NCBI RefSeq assembly: GCF_014203835.1
Contig: NZ_JACHJW010000001.1
Coordinates: 62,001 to 126,000, forward strand
Origin: Micromonospora polyrhachis
GTDB lineage: Bacteria > Actinomycetota > Actinomycetes > Mycobacteriales > Micromonosporaceae
Direction: 5' to 3'
Length of the DNA stretch: 64,000 nucleotides
Shown here piece after piece: positions 7,168 through 15,220 of the stretch. Every line of letters starts with the position of its first letter. Within the stretch, counting starts at the first letter, position 1. The notes under the pieces were generated by a model. The model was not told where the DNA came from and did not search any database. It was given only the letters and a program-made list of their open reading frames with translations. Made by a program: the position numbers and the translations under genes.

Positions 7168-10008
7168 TCACCGCAGGACACGGGCCAGCTCCATCCGGGA
7201 GCGGAGGCCGAGCCGGTGGAAGATGTTGCGCATGTGATGGTCGATGGTGCGCGGGCTGAGGTGCAGGCGGGCGGCCACCTCCCGGTTGGTCGCTCCCTCC
7301 ACCACCAGCCGGGCGATCCGCAACTGCTGGGCGGTCAACGTCCGCACATCCACTGTGGGGGCCGGGACGGTCGCACCGGCAGCCCGCAGCTCCGCCATCG
7401 CCTGCTGGGTCCAGACCGGGACGCCGAGCCGCTGGAACGTCTCCGCCGCCCGATGGAGATGTTCCCGGGCGGCACGGGGTCGGCGCGAGCGACGCAGTTC
7501 CTGGCCGAAGAGGAGTTCGGTACGGGCCCAGTCGAAGTCCGCCCCACCCGCCGCGTGCAGATGTAACGCCTCCCGGAAGTAGTCCTCGGCCACCCCGCCT
7601 CCCCGGGGTGCCAGCAGCGCATGACAGCGGGCCGAAACGGCCCGACGACCGGGATTTCCGGTGCCGCTGGCCCAGCGGTCGAAGACTGCCAACGCCCGTA
7701 CTGCCCGCGCCCGCACCGCCGTCGGGGATCCCGGGGTCAGCCCGGACACCGCCGCTACCGACGGTGCCACCGCTGCGGCGGCACCGCTGTGGGCAACCGC
7801 CTCGATCAGGTACGGCGTGGCCATCACCTGTACGACGAGTTGCCCGCTGCCGGTGCCGGGCTGGGCCAGGGAATGCAGTCGGGCAGCGGCGTCCGGGCTG
7901 CGGCCGTCGATGAGGTCGAGCACCGCCAGCGCCCACTGGCGTAACGCCCACGGCCGCTGCCGTTCCGGTTGCGTTCCGGCTGGGAACTGGCCGTGCCGCA
8001 ACGCCCCAGCCCGGTCGCCCCGGATCGCGGCCAGGACCGCGAGCATGCCTCGGTGGTTGTCGGCGCTGTTCTCCTGCCCACTCTCCCAGGCTGCTGTCAA
8101 ACCTTCCTGGGCTGCTGCCACAGCTGTCGTCCCGGTCGGATCGCACCAGTAGTGGGCGTAACTGAGCAGTTCCAACGCCCTCGGCAGCATCGAGACATCT
8201 CCGCTGGCCCGTGCCCGCGCCACCGCCCGGGAAGCAAGGTTGCGGGCCGCGACGTCGTCGGCAGCGAGCAGGCTGGCGACGCTCGCCACGGTGAGCCCGG
8301 CCGGATCGGTCGACCGGGTCGCGATGGTGACCGCCCGCCGCAGGTGCGCCGCTGCGGCGTGGTGGTGCCCCTGGAAGGCCGCGGCGGAACCGGCGATGTG
8401 CTCCTGGGCCAACAGGACGGCATCCGGGGCGCCGGGCTGGCGTAGCCCGGCCGCCCGACGAGCGATCTCGGCGTACCGGTGGTATTCACCGGAGAAGCTG
8501 ACCGCCTCCCCGGCCCGCAGCAGTGCCTCCAGGGCCAATTGACGGTCAGTCGGAGCCAATGATTCAGCGGCGGTCAGCAGACAGTCCAGTGCCTCGCCAG
8601 CCGCGCCCGCACGCAGTGCCATCTCTCCGCTGAGCAGCCAGGCCCGTCCCTGCACCGCCCGGTCCGTGCCGCCCGCCCGGACCCGGAAGAGCAACCGGTG
8701 GGCCCGCTGCGGGTTGCCGGCCAACCAGGCGTAGCGGGCTGCGGTCATCAACCGGTTCGCCGCGTTACCTCGCCCAGCACTGGTACGGGCGTCGCTGAGC
8801 TGGGCGGCGCGTTCCAGCGCCGCTGAGGCGGTCGCATAGGTCCCCGTCGGGGCTGCGGCGGCCTGCTCCAGTTCGGTGGCGAGCGGTTCGTCCGGCCCAT
8901 CGGCGGCAGCGGCCAGGTGCACGGCGCGGCGTAGTCGTTGCTCCGGACCGGTGTCGATGATCCGGGCAAGCAGTAGATGCGCGGTGCGTCGGCGCGCCAG
9001 CGGTGCCTGCCGATAGACCAGGGCCCGGAGCAGTTGTGGCGAGAAGTTCACGCCCTGGTCATCGACTCGGATCAGGCCGGCGAGTTCCGCTGGCGCGAGG
9101 GCGGAGAGTGCCGTACCGGAGGCAACTGCGGCTCGGACGAGTCCGGGCTGGTCCAGTACGTCGTCGGCGGCGGCGAGCAGGAGCAGCCAGCGGGTCTCGG
9201 TGGGGAGCCGGCGCAACCGGTCCCGGTACGACCGGCCGAGCACCCCGTCGAGCGGCAGGGCTGTGGGCAGTGGCTCCTCGCCGTACCGTTGGGCGGGGGT
9301 GAGCGCCACGGCCAGGTCGGTGAGGGCCTGCGGGTTGCCCCGCGCGAGCCGGGCCAGGGTGGTGGCCGCGTCGCCTGGCAGGCCGTCGGGGATCAGGTCG
9401 GCCAACCGGGCCAGGCTGTCGGCCGGGTCGAGCGGAGTCAGTTGGAGCGCCGGTACGTCGGAGATGGTGGCCGACACCTCGCTGGTGAACAGCATGGCGA
9501 CCCGGTATGGGCGCAGCCGACGGGCGGCGAAGGCGAGCACGTCGAGCGACGGAGGGTCGGCGGCGGGTACGTCGTCGAGACGGCAGAACAGGGGCTGCTC
9601 GGCGCTGGCCGTACCGAGCAGCCCGAGCACCGCCTGGCAGAGGACCAGCTGGTCCGGCTCGGGGCAGCCTTCTCCGGTGAGTGCCCGGGTGAGCACCTGG
9701 GTTTGCCGGGTGGGGAGGAGGGGGAGCTGCCCGACGAGCGGTTCGAGGAGCCGGTGCAGTACGGCGTACGGCAGGGTGGCCTCGTCGGGCAGACCTTTGG
9801 CGGCGAGGACGGTGAACCCGGCGGGATGGGCGGTGGCCGTCGCGCTGCCCTGATCCAGCAGTGTGGTCTTGCCCAGGCCGAGTTCACCGTGCAGCAGTAG
9901 GGCCCCGCCGGTGCCGCTGGCGGCCTCGTCGATCAGGTTGATGATCGCCCGGCATTGCGTGGCCCGTCCACGCAGGCCAGCTTTTTGCACTAATGATGCA
10001 TCAATCAT
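7168..10008 (-). CDS. Large LuxR-family ATPase regulator (LAL-like)
   Basis: A 946-residue signal-transducing regulator. A P-loop (GELGLGKTTLL, residues about 41-51) opens an AAA/STAND-type ATPase domain. A long TPR-like helical middle follows, then a C-terminal LuxR helix-turn-helix: LTAQQLRIARLVVEGATNRE, then VAARLHLSPRTIDHHMRNIF. The chosen start MIDASLVQKAGLRGR at 10008 places the ATPase domain at the usual distance from the N-terminus. No clear Shine-Dalgarno is visible, and the start codon lies inside an inverted repeat (9995-10013). It probably activates nearby catabolic genes; its inducer is unknown. Confidence 0.85.
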   Translation of the reverse strand: MIDASLVQKAGLRGRATQCRAIINLIDEAASGTGGALLLHGELGLGKTTLLDQGSATATAHPAGFTVLAAKGLPDEATLPYAVLHRLLEPLVGQLPLLPTRQTQVLTRALTGEGCPEPDQLVLCQAVLGLLGTASAEQPLFCRLDDVPAADPPSLDVLAFAARRLRPYRVAMLFTSEVSATISDVPALQLTPLDPADSLARLADLIPDGLPGDAATTLARLARGNPQALTDLAVALTPAQRYGEEPLPTALPLDGVLGRSYRDRLRRLPTETRWLLLLAAADDVLDQPGLVRAAVASGTALSALAPAELAGLIRVDDQGVNFSPQLLRALVYRQAPLARRRTAHLLLARIIDTGPEQRLRRAVHLAAAADGPDEPLATELEQAAAAPTGTYATASAALERAAQLSDARTSAGRGNAANRLMTAARYAWLAGNPQRAHRLLFRVRAGGTDRAVQGRAWLLSGEMALRAGAAGEALDCLLTAAESLAPTDRQLALEALLRAGEAVSFSGEYHRYAEIARRAAGLRQPGAPDAVLLAQEHIAGSAAAFQGHHHAAAAHLRRAVTIATRSTDPAGLTVASVASLLAADDVAARNLASRAVARARASGDVSMLPRALELLSYAHYWCDPTGTTAVAAAQEGLTAAWESGQENSADNHRGMLAVLAAIRGDRAGALRHGQFPAGTQPERQRPWALRQWALAVLDLIDGRSPDAAARLHSLAQPGTGSGQLVVQVMATPYLIEAVAHSGAAAAVAPSVAAVSGLTPGSPTAVRARAVRALAVFDRWASGTGNPGRRAVSARCHALLAPRGGGVAEDYFREALHLHAAGGADFDWARTELLFGQELRRSRRPRAAREHLHRAAETFQRLGVPVWTQQAMAELRAAGATVPAPTVDVRTLTAQQLRIARLVVEGATNREVAARLHLSPRTIDHHMRNIFHRLGLRSRMELARVLR

Positions 10009-10013
10009 GCATC
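9995..10013. promoter_or_regulatory. Inverted repeat over the LuxR gene start
   Basis: GATGCAT-CAATC-ATGCATC is a perfect 7-bp inverted repeat with a 5-bp spacer, the size of a dimeric repressor site. It covers the start codon of the minus-strand LuxR gene and lies 38 bp before the plus-strand TetR fragment. Confidence 0.45.
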
Positions 10014-10050
10014 GAGTGTTACCTATTGGTGACGAGATCGGAAGGGGGCG

Positions 10051-10383
10051 ATGACTGGGCTCGCGGCCGCGTGGCAGCTGCTCCGCGCCAACCGGCCGGT
10101 CACGCTGGCCCTCTTCGAGTCCGCCATGGCGGCCGGGCCGGCCAGCGGGCAGATGTGGCAACGGCTCGTTGCCGATACCGCCATGCTGCGCGACCACCTC
10201 GAGTACTCGCGGGATCGCGGAGGGCAGCTGCCGGGTGAGCCGACACTGGTGGCCGCCACGATGGGGGCGGTGCTGGTGACGCTGGCGTACGCACTGCCCA
10301 CCGACGGGTCAGCCACCCCGGACGACGAGGTGGTCGACACACTTACGCGACTGTTCCTGCACGGGCTCGCTGGACAGGCCTAA
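10051..10383 (+). CDS. Truncated TetR-type regulator (ligand domain only)
   Basis: A 110-residue protein beginning MTGLAAAWQLLRANRP. Its helices (VTLALFESAMAAGPASGQMW, and the end DEVVDTLTRLFLHGLAG) look like the C-terminal domain of a TetR regulator. No DNA-binding helix-turn-helix is present. An in-frame TGA at 10030 closes the frame upstream, so the missing part is not hidden by start choice. A GGAAGGGGG ribosome site precedes the ATG. It may be a decayed regulator or a stand-alone effector-binding protein. The TetR assignment rests on pattern only. Confidence 0.6.
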   Translation: MTGLAAAWQLLRANRPVTLALFESAMAAGPASGQMWQRLVADTAMLRDHLEYSRDRGGQLPGEPTLVAATMGAVLVTLAYALPTDGSATPDDEVVDTLTRLFLHGLAGQA

Positions 10384-10479
10384 TCAGACCGATCATGGAG
10401 CTTCACCACACCCGGGCATCGAGTTCCACGAACTAGAACGGCACTAGCTGGGTCAACCCGTCCGGGTGGCCCGACTCGC

Positions 10480-11085
10480 TCAGTCGGATGCGGCGAGCAG
10501 CGCCAGGATGGTACGGGTCATCGTCCGACGGGCCTCGTCGACGCCGAGGCCCAGCCCGTCGCGCAGCATCGACCAGGCCGGCCACATGCTCGCCGCAATC
10601 AACGCGTTGAGCAGTTGTGTCCGGTCCTGCCCCGCGGCGTCGAGTTCGACGGCGAACAACTCGGTCAGCTCGTTCCGGAGCAACTCGATGTGCTTGGCCC
10701 GGTTGCGGCGCAGTTGTGCCGAGGTCGGCTCCCGCAACTGGGCTGCCCGCGCCGAGGGTGCGATCAACTGGAGCAGCCGGGCACGTTGCCGGCAGAAGGC
10801 GTCCACCCGCTTGACCAGTGGCAGATTGACCGGGATCGGCTGGTAGGCCGCCTTCTGCTCGGCGAGGACCCGCTCACCGCTGGCCTCGAAGAGGGTCTCC
10901 ATGTCCTTGAAGTTGGTCCAGAGTGCCCGAAGCGAGACCCCGGCCCGCTCGGCGATCCGCTCGCCGGTCGGCCGCAGATCGCCCTCACCGATCAGCGCCA
11001 GGTGCGCGTCGACGATGGCTGTCCGGGTGCGTTCGGCCCGCGCGGTGCGGCCATCCACCCGCACCGGTACGTCGGTGTCGCTCAT
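10480..11085 (-). CDS. TetR-family transcriptional regulator
   Basis: A 201-residue regulator starting MSDTDVPVRVDGRTARAERT. Its helix-turn-helix contains GERIAERAGVSLRALWTNFK, followed by a divergent C-terminal ligand domain. The start at 11085 has a GGGAG ribosome site on the minus strand. It is the last gene of the SDR-SDR-phosphotransferase-ACAD series, 53 bp after the ACAD stop, so it likely controls this operon and itself. The GACGGG/CCCGTC palindrome in the operon promoter is a candidate target. The effector is unknown. Confidence 0.88.
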   Translation of the reverse strand: MSDTDVPVRVDGRTARAERTRTAIVDAHLALIGEGDLRPTGERIAERAGVSLRALWTNFKDMETLFEASGERVLAEQKAAYQPIPVNLPLVKRVDAFCRQRARLLQLIAPSARAAQLREPTSAQLRRNRAKHIELLRNELTELFAVELDAAGQDRTQLLNALIAASMWPAWSMLRDGLGLGVDEARRTMTRTILALLAASD

Positions 11086-11138
11086 CGCCTGGTGCTCCCT
11101 GCTGACCGTCGGAATGTGCATCAGCAGTGTAGTAGCGA

Positions 11139-12353
11139 TCAGCCGTCCGTTGGCTGGTGCCGGCGGAGTTCGCGCCGAGCCAGGGACCGACGGTGCACCT
11201 CGTCCGGACCATCGGCCAGTCGAATGGTCCGGGCCGCCACCCAGAGCCGAGCCAGCGGGGTGTCCTGGCTGACGCCAGCGGCACCGTGCGCCTGGATGGC
11301 CCGGTCCACCACCCACTGGGCCATCTCCGGCACCACGATCTTGATTGCCTGGATCTCGGTCCGGGCCCCCTTGTTACCCACCGTGTCCATCAGCCAGGCG
11401 GTCTTGAGCGCCAGCAGCCGGGCCTGTTCGATCCGGACCCGGGATTCGGCGATCCAGTCCTGGATCACCCCCTGGTCGGCCAACGGACCGCCGAACGCCT
11501 GCCGGTTACTGACCCGACGGCACATCAGTTCCAGGGCTCGTTCGGCCATGCCGATCAGCCGCATGCAGTGGTGGATCCGCCCTGGACCGAGCCGCGCCTG
11601 GGCGATGGCGAACCCGGATCCCTCGGTGGAGATCAGGTTCTTCGCCGGAACCCGTACGTCGACGAAGTCGATCTCGGCGTGTCCACCATGGTCGGCGTCG
11701 TCGAAGCCGAATGTCTCCATGCCCCGGCGGACGGTGACCCCCGGGGTGTCCCGGGGCACCAGGATCTGGCTCTGTTGCCGGTGCTGGGGCGCATCCGGGT
11801 CGGTCTTGCCCATCACAATGAAGATCTGACAGAGCGGGCTCATCGCCCCGGTGATGAACCACTTCCGACCGTTGATCACGTAGTCGTCGCCGTCGCGTTC
11901 GATCCGGGTCGCGATGTTGGATGCGTCCGAGGAGGCAACCTCCGGCTCGGTCATCGCGAACGCCGACCGGATCCGCCCGTCGAGCAGCGGCTCCAGCCAC
12001 TCCTTACGCTGCTCCTCGGTGCCGAACTCCGCCAGCACCTCCATGTTCCCGGTGTCCGGAGCCGCGCAGTTCAACGCCGCCGGTGCCACGCTGGGACTGT
12101 GCCCGGTGATCTCCGCGAGCGGGGCGTACTGCAGGTTGGTCAGGCCGGCGCCGTACACGCCAGGCAGGAAGAGGTTCCAGAGCCCGCGACGGCGGGCCTC
12201 GGCCCGCAGGTCGTCAAGGATCGGTGGGTGCGACCAGCCCGACTCCCGGGCCTGATCGGCGAAGACCGGCTCGGCCGGGTAGACCCACTCGGTCATGAAG
12301 TCGAGCAACTGCGCACGCAGCTCCTCGGTGCGACCGTCGAATTCGAAGTCCAT
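11139..12353 (-). CDS. ACAD10/11- or LvaC-like acyl-CoA dehydrogenase
   Basis: A 404-residue ACAD of the class that includes the dehydrogenase half of animal ACAD10/11. It has [20 protein letters not shown] in place of the usual EPGAGSD loop. At the position of the EGT signature it has [20 protein letters not shown], so the usual catalytic Glu is replaced by an Asp-containing motif. In animals this half is fused to an aminoglycoside-phosphotransferase-like domain. Here that partner is the separate gene immediately upstream. In the Pseudomonas lva route a comparable ACAD-like enzyme converts a 4-phosphoacyl-CoA to an enoyl-CoA. That role here is inference. Confidence 0.88.
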   Translation of the reverse strand: MDFEFDGRTEELRAQLLDFMTEWVYPAEPVFADQARESGWSHPPILDDLRAEARRRGLWNLFLPGVYGAGLTNLQYAPLAEITGHSPSVAPAALNCAAPDTGNMEVLAEFGTEEQRKEWLEPLLDGRIRSAFAMTEPEVASSDASNIATRIERDGDDYVINGRKWFITGAMSPLCQIFIVMGKTDPDAPQHRQQSQILVPRDTPGVTVRRGMETFGFDDADHGGHAEIDFVDVRVPAKNLISTEGSGFAIAQARLGPGRIHHCMRLIGMAERALELMCRRVSNRQAFGGPLADQGVIQDWIAESRVRIEQARLLALKTAWLMDTVGNKGARTEIQAIKIVVPEMAQWVVDRAIQAHGAAGVSQDTPLARLWVAARTIRLADGPDEVHRRSLARRELRRHQPTDG

Positions 12354-12359
12354 ACGCCT

Positions 12360-12441
12360 ACTCGCTCCGCTCGCTCATGCCGTCCACTCGTTTCGCTCGC
12401 TCATGCCGCTGCGCCCAGATTTCGCGCACTCATACCGCTGC
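12360..12441. repeat. Degenerate GCATGAGCGAGCG-type repeats
   Basis: Read on the minus strand, the gap between the phosphotransferase and ACAD genes holds three related pieces of the form GCAGCGGCATGAGCGAGCGAA, spaced about 30 bp. The first overlaps the phosphotransferase stop codon (GCGGTATGA). They match the unit of the larger array in the liv operon. Confidence 0.6.
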
Positions 12442-13467
12442 GTCCAATGTTTCGTGCGCCTGCTGGACCAGTGGAGCTACCTGCGCCCCGATCCGGTCGA
12501 AGCCGGGGCCGACCGTCTGACCGTGTACGTACCGGTAGTGCACGCCTTCGAGGATCACCGCGAGCTTGAAGGCGGCGAACGCGACGTACCACCGCATGTT
12601 GCTGGTGTCGCGGCCGGAGCGTCGGGCGTAGTGCGCGGTGATCTCGGCGGTGTCGGGATGGCCGGAGACCGCGAGCGCCGAACGCGCCGGGCCGGCGACG
12701 GCGAGCATCGGGCGGCCGGCGTAGACCAGCATCAACGCGAGGTCGCTCAGCGGATCACCGAGGGTGGACATCTCCCAGTCGAGCACCGCGCGGATCTCGC
12801 CGGCCGGGCCGACCAGCACGTTGTCCAACCGGAAGTCGCCGTGCACGATCGTGCCGTCCGGACAATCGGGTACGGCCGTGGCCAACCGGTCGTGGAGTTG
12901 CTCGATCCCGGGTACGTCCCGGCTACGGGAGGCGTCCAGTTGCCGCTTCCAGCGCCGGACCTGCCGGTCGTTGTAACCCTCCACGCGACCGAAGTCGGCC
13001 AGCCCGACCCCTGCCGGCCGGACCTCGTGCAGGTCGGCGAGGGTCTCCACCAGGGATAGCACAAGGGCACGCACCCGGTCCGGGCCGAGCTGTTCCAACT
13101 CGTCCGGGTCCCGGTGGACCACGCCGTCGACCTGCTCCATCAGGTAGAAGGGGGCACCGAGCACCGCCGGGGCCGAGCAGAACAGCAAGGTCGTCGGCAC
13201 GGGGAAGCCGACCGGGCCGAGCGCCCTCAGCACGCGAAACTCCCGAGCCATGTCGTGTGCGGTGGCGAGGACATGGCCCAGCGGTGGGCGGCGCAACACC
13301 CAGCGAGACGTCCCATCGGTCACCGCATAGGTCAGGTTGGATCGGCCGCCGACCATCAGGTCGGCCCGAAGTTCACCGTCGACCAGGTCCGGGGCGTGCT
13401 GGTCGAGGTAGCACCGGAGCCGGTCGAGGTCCAGACCGGGCAGGCTGACTGCGTCTCGCGCGCTCAT
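12430..13467 (-). CDS. Aminoglycoside-phosphotransferase-fold acyl-CoA kinase candidate (ACAD10/11 N-half, LvaA-like)
   Basis: A 345-residue kinase-fold protein. A GGRSNLTYAV loop lies near the N-terminus. The catalytic loop HGDFRLDNVLV lies near residue 205, and the metal-binding DWEMSTLGDPLSDLA near 230. The FYLMEQVDGVV segment is typical of the ACAD10/11-associated family and not of drug-resistance enzymes. Its ATG overlaps the stop of the SDR upstream. The adjacent ACAD matches the other half of ACAD10/11, so it probably phosphorylates a hydroxyl on an acyl-CoA. Antibiotic resistance is unlikely from this context. Confidence 0.87.
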   Translation of the reverse strand: MSARDAVSLPGLDLDRLRCYLDQHAPDLVDGELRADLMVGGRSNLTYAVTDGTSRWVLRRPPLGHVLATAHDMAREFRVLRALGPVGFPVPTTLLFCSAPAVLGAPFYLMEQVDGVVHRDPDELEQLGPDRVRALVLSLVETLADLHEVRPAGVGLADFGRVEGYNDRQVRRWKRQLDASRSRDVPGIEQLHDRLATAVPDCPDGTIVHGDFRLDNVLVGPAGEIRAVLDWEMSTLGDPLSDLALMLVYAGRPMLAVAGPARSALAVSGHPDTAEITAHYARRSGRDTSNMRWYVAFAAFKLAVILEGVHYRYVHGQTVGPGFDRIGAQVAPLVQQAHETLDAAV

Positions 13468-14303
13468 GACGACTCCCTCTGCGGCGGTGCCGGTGCCGCC
13501 TGGGAGCGGGACCGATCCCGCGCTGTCTCGTGTCGCTGCTGCAGGCGGTTCATCGCGCGCAGCCACCGGTCCGGGTCGGCGGCCCGCCGAAGATAGAAGT
13601 CTGCCACTTCGGTGTGCGGCAGCACCAGGAACCGGTCGTCGGTCAGCGCCTCCAGCACCGCGTCGGCGACCTCGTCGGCGCTGAGGGCCCCATCGTCGAG
13701 CAGTGCGCTGCCCATCGTCCCGGACCGGGCGAGCATCGGAGTCCGTACGCCCTGCGGGCAGAGTGCCTGCACAGTGATGCCCCGGTGTTCGTAGCTGGCC
13801 CGAAGCCACTCGGCCAAACTGAGCGCGGCGTGTTTGGTGACCGAGTACGGTGCGTTGCCGAGCATGGTCAGCAGCCCGGCGGCGGAGACGGTGACCAGCA
13901 GTCGGCCCTGCCCGTCGGCGAGCCAGTTGGGCAGCAGGGCGCGGGCGGCGTAGACCTGGGAGAGGACGTTGACCTGCCACGCCCGCGCCCACGTCTCGTC
14001 CGACGCGTCGAGGCCACCGGCCGGGGCGATGCCGATGTTGGCGCAGAAGAGGTCCAGTGCACCGTATTCGGTCCAGACCCGTTCGACCAGCCGGTCGACG
14101 AAGTCGGCGTCTGCGGCGTCACCCGCGATGGCCAGGGCACCGATCCGGGCTGCGACGCGTTCGGCGGCGACCACGTCCAGGTCGTTGACGACGACCCGCG
14201 CCCCGGCAGCGACGAAGCGTTCCGCGAGGGCGGCCCCGATACCCGACGCGCCGCCGGTGACCACCACCACCGCGTCGTCGAGGTCGAGCCCGACGGGGGT
14301 CAT
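13464..14303 (-). CDS. SDR-family oxidoreductase
   Basis: A 279-residue short-chain dehydrogenase. The nucleotide motif is TGGASGIG, followed by NDLD (Asp after beta-2, suggesting NAD). The usual NNAG is replaced by CANIG. The catalytic Ser lies in VSAAGLLTM and the active pair in YSVTK. A C-terminal extension of about 40 charged residues follows the core, longer than typical 250-residue SDRs. It overlaps both neighbours by four bases, the tightest coupling in this operon. The role is probably oxidation or reduction of a hydroxy/keto-acyl-CoA; the substrate is unknown. Confidence 0.87.
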   Translation of the reverse strand: MTPVGLDLDDAVVVVTGGASGIGAALAERFVAAGARVVVNDLDVVAAERVAARIGALAIAGDAADADFVDRLVERVWTEYGALDLFCANIGIAPAGGLDASDETWARAWQVNVLSQVYAARALLPNWLADGQGRLLVTVSAAGLLTMLGNAPYSVTKHAALSLAEWLRASYEHRGITVQALCPQGVRTPMLARSGTMGSALLDDGALSADEVADAVLEALTDDRFLVLPHTEVADFYLRRAADPDRWLRAMNRLQQRHETARDRSRSQAAPAPPQRESS

Positions 14304-15085
14304 TCGGCGACCCGGCCGGCGATGGTGAGTCCACCGTCGACGATCAGGCTCTGTCCGGTGATCCAGGCGGCGTCCGGGCTGGCGAGGAAGGCGACAGCGG
14401 CGGCGACGTCGGCCGGGTCGCCGAGCCGGGCAAGCGGATAACCTGCGGCGACCTCGGATTCCCGCCCGGCGTAGAGGGCGGCGGCGAAGCGGGTCTTCAC
14501 CACCGCCGGGGCGACCGCGTTGACCCGGATCCGCGGGGCGAGTTCGACGGCGAGCGCGGCGGTCAGTTGGTGCAGTGCGGCCTTGCTGACGCCGTAGAAG
14601 GCGATGTTGGCGGCTGGCCGCGACGCCGAGACCGAGGAGATGTTGACTACGGCGGCGTCGCGGTCGCCGAAGCCGGTCGCGCAGGCCTGTTGGACCCAGC
14701 CGAGTGCCGCCAGGGTGTTGATCTCCATGATCTTCCGGGCCGCGTCCAGGTCCAGACCGGTGAGCGGCCCGTATACCGGGTTGATGCCGGCATTGTTGAC
14801 CAGGATGTCGAGTGGGCCGAAGGTCCTGGTCGCCTCGGTGACAGCCCGCGCTCGGTGCTCGGGGTCGTCGGCTGCCCCTGGGACGCCATGGGCCACCGAC
14901 GGGCCGCCGAGGGCGGTCACCGCCTCGGCGAGCGGCACCGGCTTGCGGCCGGTGATCACCACTCGGGCTCCTTCGTCGACGAACCGCTGGGCAATGGCCA
15001 GGCCGATGCCGCGACTGGCACCGGTCACCAGGGCCACCCGACCGGCAAGACGACCAACACACGGTCGCGCAGTTTTTGCAGTCAC
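14300..15085 (-). CDS. SDR-family oxidoreductase, FabG-like, leaderless GTG start
   Basis: A 261-residue SDR with TGASRGIG near residue 20, NNAGINPVYG, catalytic Ser in NISSVSASR and YGVSK. The Arg in ITGRKP after beta-2 favours NADP(H). It ends GQSLIVDGGLTIAGR. The start is GTG at 15085 with no Shine-Dalgarno. A consensus promoter ends seven bases upstream, so the mRNA should begin at the start codon. It is the first gene of the unit that continues into the second SDR, the phosphotransferase, the ACAD and TetR. Confidence 0.87.
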   Translation of the reverse strand: MTAKTARPCVGRLAGRVALVTGASRGIGLAIAQRFVDEGARVVITGRKPVPLAEAVTALGGPSVAHGVPGAADDPEHRARAVTEATRTFGPLDILVNNAGINPVYGPLTGLDLDAARKIMEINTLAALGWVQQACATGFGDRDAAVVNISSVSASRPAANIAFYGVSKAALHQLTAALAVELAPRIRVNAVAPAVVKTRFAAALYAGRESEVAAGYPLARLGDPADVAAAVAFLASPDAAWITGQSLIVDGGLTIAGRVAE

Positions 15086-15092
15086 GGTGCGT

Positions 15093-15122
15093 ATTTTAGG
15101 GACGGGTTGTCATGCCCGTCAA
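15093..15122 (-). promoter_or_regulatory. Promoter and operator candidate of the SDR-kinase-ACAD operon
   Basis: On the minus strand TTGACG (15117-15122) and TAAAAT (15093-15098) are 18 bp apart, a near-consensus housekeeping promoter. The predicted start falls on the GTG at 15085. The inverted repeat GACGGG-N8-CCCGTC (15101-15120) fills the spacer and part of the -35 box, where a bound repressor would block the polymerase. Confidence 0.65.
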
Positions 15123-15220
15123 TCACCGTGAGAAGTACCACCGAGGATTCAATGGACAGCCACGCCACAGTAAGCGCACCCTTAGTGCATATTGATCCTG
15201 AAGAGAGGACATCAGGAGCC

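Noticed and set aside
12430-13467. Reading the phosphotransferase as an aminoglycoside-resistance gene
   Set aside because: Operon context and the adjacent ACAD half fit the ACAD10/11 class, not drug modification.
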